A program made the translations under genes and the position numbers. DNA of 64,000 bases from positions 1 to 64,000 of the forward strand of contig CAZLWV010000015.1 in assembly GCA_964563135.1 (NCBI GenBank), given 5' to 3'. This DNA is from JAAYAY01 sp964563135. Its GTDB lineage: Bacteria; Planctomycetota; Planctomycetia; Pirellulales; Thermoguttaceae. Positions within the stretch are counted from its first letter, which is position 1; the number at the start of each line of letters is the position of its first letter. The notes beneath the pieces were generated by a model that was not told the origin of the DNA, did not search any database, and worked only from the letters and a program-made list of their open reading frames with translations. Positions 55,473 to 61,501 of this stretch are shown here, one piece after another.

Positions 55473-56742
55473 AACGATACTCCCCGTTTGTCAACCTTGG
55501 TACCGCCAACAGGATATTATCAGGAGCATGACTGGAGCCATGCTCCGATGGACACATGGTTACCATGTCCAAGCAGCCTCCTGCCGCAGGCGATTGTGAG
55601 GGGTGACCCAGTCACAAATTGTCCCGAGAATAGCGCCGGGTTTGAGAAGATGCAAGAGCCAACCGGTGGTTTTTTCGAAATTAACCCCGAAACAACACAT
55701 CAGAGTAGAAAACAGGGGGCACTGTTTCATGTTGATCTGTAGGGTGTTGACTGTCCCGGGGCACATTGCCCGGGGCCTTTCATGTTGTCACCAAAGGTGG
55801 GGTATACGCTTGCTATTCATCGGCCTCGGCCGGATCAGGCCCGACTGCAATCGTCCCGGCAACACCAGGGACATGACGCAGTTCGACGCCCACCACCACC
55901 GGTTCACGCTCTCGTTGTCACCCGATTTAGGGGGGTCGGCTGCAACTGCCCCCTGGCACATGTGGAACGAGGCTTCGATTGTCGTCCGGCGAAACGGATT
56001 CCCGCGACGCGCACGACGCGCATCGAATCCTGGCCTGGCAGAGTGTATTCTGGTAGAAAAACAGACTTTACGGCCTATCCGACCCAGAGTCTGGTCGTCT
56101 TCCGTTTACGGACCGGTGACCGCAACAGTCGATTCCAAGAGTGAGTGCCTGATGGAGGCAGTTTCGCTGCTCCGCCTGCGGACGCCGGAGAGCATTCTGG
56201 CAGCGTCCCCACGAAAGCGATTGGTGAGCAGCCAGGTTGCAGGCGTTGAGAGGCCTCCCGCCGACAGAAATCCGGCGAACTCTCCGCAGTCGCGACAGAC
56301 GTGCCAAAACGACTCTTCGGTGTCTCCTGCGCCAGCGCGACCGGTTCTGGCCAGCGGCAATCTCGCGAGGAGACGTTCCTCCACCGCCGCCCAGCTTCCC
56401 GTCGTCACCGCTGCAGCTTGCTATTCCCTCAGGCGGGGGGTATTGCAGGCTGATTTCTCACCCGCGCTCCCATTTCTGTTGGAGCAAAGTCGTTGTTCCG
56501 GACGATCCGATTATTAGGTTTATTCCGGTGATGCGGGACTTACCACTTCTCCGGATAGAAACGGTCGATCGGAACTGGCGGTTTGTGAGGAACAGCCAAG
56601 GCCGGCGACACAATTGACGGTCTGGAAACCACAACACCCGGCAGGGCGCTGGCGGTTGCTGGATCGGAGAGGGTCAAGAAGGTTGAACAGCCCCCGCACC
56701 CAAGCGGATGCTGCGAGAAGACAAAATTTTTTTGGGGGAGGG
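55473..56742. other. 1.27-kb divergent intergenic region with several hairpins
   Basis: No convincing gene, although a 304-aa frame exists on the plus strand. Short inverted repeats crowd the first part: GGAGCATG/CATGCTCC (55523-55546), CATGGT/ACCATG (near 55555-55567) and a GC-rich hairpin at 55755-55775. It separates the LE-R-LL protein gene from the export lipoprotein gene and probably carries regulatory sites for both. Confidence 0.45.
55755..55775. repeat. GC hairpin sharing 14 bp with the argB leader hairpin
   Basis: CCCGGGGCA and TGCCCGGGG flank a 3-base loop (one mismatch). The right part, CACATTGCCCGGGG (55762-55775), is identical to 23384-23397 in the argB leader. There is no clean T-tract here. 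Confidence 0.5.
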
Positions 56743-58038
56743 ATGATGACGACACGTCAGCGTCCAACAACCGTAATGGTACTCTGCATGCTGGTTGCGG
56801 TGGCCTCGACTGGTTGCACCAGCATCAGCAGCCGGGAAACGGTCTCACCGTACTGTTTCAGCAACGGCCTTCAAGGAGGCCCGCGAAGCGACTTGGAACC
56901 CATCAACCTGGTCCGGTTGCGTCAGGATCCGCCAGCCGTCTACATGCTTGGTCCAGGCGACACCCTGGGCATCTATATTGAAGGTGTGCTGGGATCTCGC
57001 GACGAACCGCCGCCGGTCCATTTCCCCGAGAAGTTCCAGCGCGAGATGCCGCCGGCAATCGGCTATCCGATCCCGATCCGCGAGGATGGAAGCCTGCCAC
57101 TGCCGCTGGTTCCTCCTATCATGGCCGAGGGACTCACGATTGCCCAGTTGGAGACCGTGATCCGCAAGTCTTACACCGAAGACAACAAGATCCTCGTGCC
57201 GGGCCGCGACCGTATCATCGTCACCCTGATGAGGCCGCGAATCTACAAAGTCCTTGTGATTCGCGAAGACGTTCAACCCAAGGGCGTGGAAAAGCGGGAG
57301 GAATCGGCCGGCGAGTTTGCCCTCGGCAACGAGCGTCTCGGTTCCGCAACACTCGTCGAACTGCGGGCCTATGAGAACGACGTTCTCCATGCTCTCGGTG
57401 AGAGCGGCGGTCTTCCCGGTGTCATGGCGAAGAATGAACTCATCATTCTCCGAGGTACCTTCGACGAAGCCCAGGACTTGACGCCTCTGCTCGACGACAT
57501 CGACTCCTACGTGCAGGCAACCGACAATTCGTCGAAGACTCCTGACAACGTGATCCGAATTCCGCTCCGTGCCGTTCCCGGAGAGCCCGTGCAGAAACTA
57601 AGGCAGGAAGACATCATTCTCGGCAACGGAGATATCGTCTACATCCAGTCTCGCGACGCGGAGGTCTTCTACACGGGTGGTCTTCTGAAGGGCGGGCAGT
57701 TCCCCATCCCACGCGACTACGACCTCGACGTGCTTGGAGCCATGGCAATGTCTGGGGGTAGTATTGCCGCGGCCGCGGGCGGGTCGGGAATCGACGGAAT
57801 CGGTACCGGAGTGGGCTCTATCTTCCCGCCAACGCGAGTCCTTGTTCTGCGGGTTGTGAACGGACGCCAGAATGCCATCGAGGTCGACTTGAAGGAAGCC
57901 ATGCGGGATCCGAATCAGCGAATCCTCATTGAACCCAACGATTTGATCGTGCTCGAGTACCGCCCATCGGAAGTCGTCATGAACACGATCCTCTCGACAT
58001 TCCGCATCACGATGTCTCTCGATTCCGTCTGGAACTAG
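56743..58038 (+). CDS. Wza/KpsD-like polysaccharide export lipoprotein
   Basis: 431 aa. ATG 56743 or 56746 follows GGGGGAGG directly; the latter has better spacing. A lipoprotein signal ends in VASTGC, so the Cys would be acylated and the protein anchored in the outer membrane. The Poly_export (PES) domain is at ~70-175 (MLGPGDTLGIYIEGVLGS, EDGSLPLPLVPPIMAEGLT). SLBB-like domains follow (VLHALGESGGLPGV, VFYTGGLLKGGQFPIPRD). It should form the outer-membrane channel for a capsular or exopolysaccharide. No Wzc, glycosyltransferase or polymerase gene is next to it. Confidence 0.9.
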   Translation: MMTTRQRPTTVMVLCMLVAVASTGCTSISSRETVSPYCFSNGLQGGPRSDLEPINLVRLRQDPPAVYMLGPGDTLGIYIEGVLGSRDEPPPVHFPEKFQREMPPAIGYPIPIREDGSLPLPLVPPIMAEGLTIAQLETVIRKSYTEDNKILVPGRDRIIVTLMRPRIYKVLVIREDVQPKGVEKREESAGEFALGNERLGSATLVELRAYENDVLHALGESGGLPGVMAKNELIILRGTFDEAQDLTPLLDDIDSYVQATDNSSKTPDNVIRIPLRAVPGEPVQKLRQEDIILGNGDIVYIQSRDAEVFYTGGLLKGGQFPIPRDYDLDVLGAMAMSGGSIAAAAGGSGIDGIGTGVGSIFPPTRVLVLRVVNGRQNAIEVDLKEAMRDPNQRILIEPNDLIVLEYRPSEVVMNTILSTFRITMSLDSVWN

Positions 58039-58074
58039 CGCCGCACAACACGGCAGCGATCATCGGACAATTCC

Positions 58075-58104
58075 GGCGAGGCGGCCCAATCAGGCCGCCT
58101 CGCC
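58075..58104 (+). terminator. Perfect 12-bp hairpin after the export lipoprotein gene
   Basis: GGCGAGGCGGCC (58075-58086) pairs with GGCCGCCTCGCC (58093-58104) around a 6-base loop, 37 bases after the stop codon. The T-tract is weak (CGTTCTGCTT). It lies between convergent genes and could act in both directions. Confidence 0.65.
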
Positions 58105-58203
58105 CGTTCTGCTTGCCTGCGATCTGGCTTGCCGTTCACCCCGCGAGCCGAGATCCTTCAGCGTCGTCCAAGGCCTCCATGCCTGAACGGGAAGGCGGCC
58201 GGT

Positions 58204-59013
58204 TCATTGAACAGCCAGCACGCGGTTCACTGCCGGCATGCTGACGGGATTGGAGTAGTGATAGACACGGCAGATCTCCTGTTCGTCGCGGATAATCGGG
58301 GTTGGCTGCTCGATCACGAAATCGCAGAAATCAAAACTGTTGAAGGCGGCGAAAGCCAGACGCACACTGTCGACCGGCGGTTGGAACCGCCGGCTCAGAT
58401 CCGGCAGCGCAATCGGGCCGGTGTCTACCTGCCAGATTCCCTTGTCGAGACTGATATTCATCGTTTTGACGGGATACTCCAGCAGGCATCGCAGACCGGT
58501 TTCTTCATTTGCCATCTCGGTCTGGGCCGCCAATGGCGTGTCCGTCGCCGTAACGTCGCGAATCTCCTCGAACGTCGCGAGTTCCCGGACCAGCTTGCCG
58601 CAGTGCAGCCGCAGATTCGGCTCACCCCACATCTCCGTCACTTTGCGAAGCTGCCGGTACCGGTCCCGGGCGTCTGCATGCCGCCGCAGAACCAGCACGT
58701 CCTCGCCGCCGTAGATGGGCATGAAGTCGTAGTTGTCCGCCTGAAACAGGTCTCTCTCGGCGAACGTGTTCTCGCTCTTGCAGGAACCGCACTGGTAGAT
58801 GACCAGTTCCGTTCCCGCCTGGTCGTCATAGAGAATCGTCCGGCTTTCAATCCAGAATCGCACAGCGTTGGCTGAAGACGTATTGCAGATGAAGGACCGG
58901 CCGTAGTCCAGGCATTCGATTGCTTCATTGTCGGCAGCGGCAGAATCCGAGAGGGCCCTCGTTCCGACTGCAGCCAGTCCGGCTGCCAGGAAAACTCGTC
59001 GTGTCGATTTCAC
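58204..59013 (-). CDS. Secreted hypothetical protein with twin-Arg-like signal
   Basis: 269 aa from GTG 59013, chosen because GGAG lies 8 bases upstream and the signal begins there (KSTRRVFLAAGLAAVGTRAL); the frame is open to 59184. TRRVFLAA resembles a Tat signal in shape but lacks the full SRRxFLK consensus. The mature part has CGSCKSE and several conserved-looking Trp/Tyr segments (YDFMPIYGGEDVLVLRR). I do not recognise the family; it may be planctomycete-specific. It lies 74 bases downstream of the NT-HD gene, same strand. Confidence 0.7.
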   Translation of the reverse strand: MKSTRRVFLAAGLAAVGTRALSDSAAADNEAIECLDYGRSFICNTSSANAVRFWIESRTILYDDQAGTELVIYQCGSCKSENTFAERDLFQADNYDFMPIYGGEDVLVLRRHADARDRYRQLRKVTEMWGEPNLRLHCGKLVRELATFEEIRDVTATDTPLAAQTEMANEETGLRCLLEYPVKTMNISLDKGIWQVDTGPIALPDLSRRFQPPVDSVRLAFAAFNSFDFCDFVIEQPTPIIRDEQEICRVYHYSNPVSMPAVNRVLAVQ

Positions 59014-59087
59014 TGCGTTGGCTCCTGTCAAACAACTGAGTGTTCTTCTGGTACCGTGGTTTCTTACAGGCAGTCTCGCCGCCATCC

Positions 59088-60194
59088 TCACGCATCGCAG
59101 GTCCGCGCGAGCTCGCGCAGATAGTCCAATACCTCGTCCAGGTCTGGAACTTGCACTCCCACAGCCCGGCCCTCGCGGTCGCACTCTGCCAGGAGCAGCA
59201 GTTCTTCGAAATCCGGCGAAGCCTCGAGCCGACGACGACTCCGCGCCCCCAGCGTTCCGTCCAGGTAATCGTGGGCCTCCATGTGGTGGGCTATCAGCCA
59301 GGCGGTCCGCTCCGTAATCAGGCCTTCGAGGGCCTCCAGCCCGGCAACCGTGTGCTCCCGGTGATCAATCGCCTTGCCCACGTCGTGAAGCAGCGCCGCC
59401 AGCAGAAACTCCTCGTCATAGGGCAGCTCGTCGCGAGCCAGATCGAAAACCTGCAGACTGTGATACAGAACATCCCCTTCCGGGTGATACTCGCGGCTCT
59501 CTTTCACCCGCTCCAGCGGCAGCAGGAGCATCTCGAAGATCTGGAACGGATCTACCCGCGACTCCTCCTGCAGGACTGTTTGGTCGAGCGTCGCTTCCGG
59601 ATACTCACGAGTGAGAATCTGCTCCAACTCGGCAATGCTCGCCCGCTCGATCGCCTTGCCCGTGATCGAACTCTTGAACACGTAGTGGACCTTGTCTGCC
59701 GGATAGACCGTCAGTTCGAACGGGAACCGGTCTTCGACATGAAGGTGCGTGAACTGCCGTTCTTCTCCGTGTTTCCGCACCGTTTTCCGCTCGATTTCGT
59801 AGCAGAACCCTTCCTCATCGAGCGCGGCCGCCACCGCCTCAATACTGTCGGAAAAGACGTGGATATCGATATCGGAACCCTGCCGGATGTGGCCGGTCAT
59901 CACGCTCCCGATGAGTCGGGGGCGGAAGATTCGCAGAATCCGCATCAGACGCAGCGCTTCCAGCCGCATATCCTTGAGATTCTCCCTGCGGCGATCTCCC
60001 TCGTGCAGACGGGCAAAAGCTTGGACCTGGTCGCGAATCTCACGGTTGCTCGGCAGATCGTGCGGCTTGACATCGCCCGAGCAGACACGACGGGCGGCTT
60101 TCAACTTAGCGCGGTAGTATTCCGATTCCTCGCGAGTGTACATCAACCTGGCAGCATCCCAGGCGAGTTGACGACGAAGCTTATCGTTGGTCAT
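59088..60194 (-). CDS. Nucleotidyltransferase-HD domain fusion protein
   Basis: 368 aa from ATG 60194 (MTNDKLRRQLAW); the frame runs to 60254. The N-terminal half has a pol-beta-type nucleotidyltransferase motif, GSVMTGHIRQGSDIDIHVFS (~95-114), with the two metal-binding Asp residues, and ELTVYPADKVHYVF for the third carboxylate region. The C-terminal half has an HD phosphohydrolase motif, LLAALLHDVGKAIDHREH, with EAHDYLDG. The order NT then HD recalls tRNA nucleotidyltransferase (CCA-adding) or RelA-like enzymes, but the family cannot be named. Substrate is unknown. Confidence 0.8.
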   Translation of the reverse strand: MTNDKLRRQLAWDAARLMYTREESEYYRAKLKAARRVCSGDVKPHDLPSNREIRDQVQAFARLHEGDRRRENLKDMRLEALRLMRILRIFRPRLIGSVMTGHIRQGSDIDIHVFSDSIEAVAAALDEEGFCYEIERKTVRKHGEERQFTHLHVEDRFPFELTVYPADKVHYVFKSSITGKAIERASIAELEQILTREYPEATLDQTVLQEESRVDPFQIFEMLLLPLERVKESREYHPEGDVLYHSLQVFDLARDELPYDEEFLLAALLHDVGKAIDHREHTVAGLEALEGLITERTAWLIAHHMEAHDYLDGTLGARSRRRLEASPDFEELLLLAECDREGRAVGVQVPDLDEVLDYLRELARTCDA

Positions 60195-60621
60195 GGAGAG
60201 AAATCGCAAGCTCGTTGACGGCCGAGCGTGCCGGGTCAAGAGAGAAAAGGACATTCAAGAGCCAGTGCCAGACACCTTCTGGCTCCTATTGACGCCAAAG
60301 CAGTCCATGCACCGGGCGACAGGCGGAAGCCCGGCTTTCTTGCGGTCTTCCGTCGGGGCGCCCTGGGCATCTTCCATGCAGCCACCCATAGTCTACCCGG
60401 GCGGCTCGCCGGTACAAGGCCAGCCTGATCCCTGTCTCGGCTTGTCACAGGCGATGGTATCGCTAGAATTCGGCAAGCCATTCGGGCCTGCGCAGTCGGT
60501 GTACGAGGGCGACGGGCGGAAGCCCGCCCTTCTGTGGTCTTCAGTTGGGTAGCCACAATCGCATCCCAAACGGTCCTCAACAGAAACCTCGTTTGACTCT
60601 TCTTCCTCCAGGTTCGCTGCC
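60195..60621. other. Intergenic region rich in short repeats
   Basis: About 427 bases, no gene seen. It holds a diverged direct repeat (60314-60355 and 60508-60549) and an inverted repeat GAGCCAG/CTGGCTC (60259-60265 and 60279-60285), the type of sequence spread by REP-like or IS-related elements. Confidence 0.5.
60314..60549. repeat. Diverged ~42-bp direct repeat pair
   Basis: Copies at 60314-60355 and 60508-60549 share the pattern GGGCGACRGGCGGAAGCCCG followed by TTCT and GGTCTTC. Each contains a short palindrome (GGGCGG/CCGCCC in copy 2). Separated by ~150 bases. Confidence 0.6.
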
Positions 60622-61398
60622 ATGCCGCCTCGACAGGATCAGCCCGTCGCACTGGTAACGGGGGCCGGACGCCGCCGCATCGGCAACGCCATTGTCAGAA
60701 CTCTCGCCCGAAAAGGCTACTCCGTCGGTCTCCACTACCATGGTTCGTGCGATGCCGCCCGGGAGACGGCTGCAGAAATTGAAGCCGGAGGCGGAGTGGC
60801 CGCCTGCTTTCAGGCCGATGTCTCGCAGGAGCACCAGGTGGAGCGGCTGTTTGAGGAGCATCTCGGCCGGTTCGGGCGGCTCGATGTGCTGATCACCACC
60901 GCTGCAATCTGGGAGCCTGGTCGACTGGAAGACACCAACGCCGGCGATATCCAGCGGCATTTCGAGATCAACGCGCTCGGCACGTTCCTTTGCTGCCGGC
61001 GAGGCGGATTGATCATGGCCCAGCAGCCCCAAGGAGGAGCTATCGTAACCGTTGGTGACTGGGCTGTTGTGCGTCCCTACCGCGACTATGCCGCCTACTT
61101 CCTGTCAAAAGGCGTGATCCCCACCATGACTCGAATGCTGGCGGTCGAACTGGCAGCGAGGAACCCAGCCGTTCGGGTCAACGCCATCCTACCGGGCCCG
61201 GTCATGCTCCCGGAGGACTTGCCCGAAGACGAGAAGGAACGGGTCGTTGCCGGCACGCTCCTGAAACGGGAAGGCTCCCCGGAATCGGTAGCCCACACCG
61301 TTCTCTATCTCGTCGAAAACGACTATGTCACCGGCGTCTGCATTCCCGTCGACGGCGGCCGCACGATTGCCGGAGGGGAAGGAGACCAGTCAGCCTAG
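60622..61398 (+). CDS. SDR family NAD(P)-dependent oxidoreductase
   Basis: 258-aa classical short-chain dehydrogenase. Cofactor motif VTGAGRRRIGNAIVRTLA resembles pteridine-reductase or FabG-like forms with TGxxxRxG. The active site is Ser/Asp region VTVGDWAVV (Ser replaced by Gly-Asp) and YFLSK (Tyr-x3-Lys). The C-terminal VTGVCIPVDGGRTI is family-typical. Substrate unknown. The TAG stop (61396-61398) is formed at the border of MITE copy 3. The original C-terminus may have been changed by that insertion. Confidence 0.85.
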   Translation: MPPRQDQPVALVTGAGRRRIGNAIVRTLARKGYSVGLHYHGSCDAARETAAEIEAGGGVAACFQADVSQEHQVERLFEEHLGRFGRLDVLITTAAIWEPGRLEDTNAGDIQRHFEINALGTFLCCRRGGLIMAQQPQGGAIVTVGDWAVVRPYRDYAAYFLSKGVIPTMTRMLAVELAARNPAVRVNAILPGPVMLPEDLPEDEKERVVAGTLLKREGSPESVAHTVLYLVENDYVTGVCIPVDGGRTIAGGEGDQSA

Positions 61399-61501
61399 TG
61401 CTTTGCCACAGCTTCATTCTGGGGCAAATGGCGTAGAATCATGCGACAGTCGCCGAGTCGTTCCGCAGTCTCGATCCCGATTCTTGGCTGTGACGAAGCA
61501 C
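61398..61501. mobile_element. MITE-like element, copy 3 (104 bp) between convergent genes
   Basis: Starts GTGCTTTGCCACAGC and ends GCTGTGACGAAGCAC, with TA on both sides (61396-61397 and 61502-61503), as expected for a TA target duplication. TAG read from the left border is the stop of the SDR gene; TAG read from the right border on the minus strand is the stop of the LE-R-ML protein. Confidence 0.85.

Noticed and set aside
55489..55494. TTGACA on the minus strand upstream of the LE-R-LL gene as a -35 box
   Set aside because: Only 16 bases separate it from the start codon, leaving no room for a -10 box and transcript start.
55603..56517. 304-aa open frame on the plus strand
   Set aside because: No motif, Arg/Ser/Pro-rich composition typical of spurious frames; it runs through palindromic intergenic DNA.
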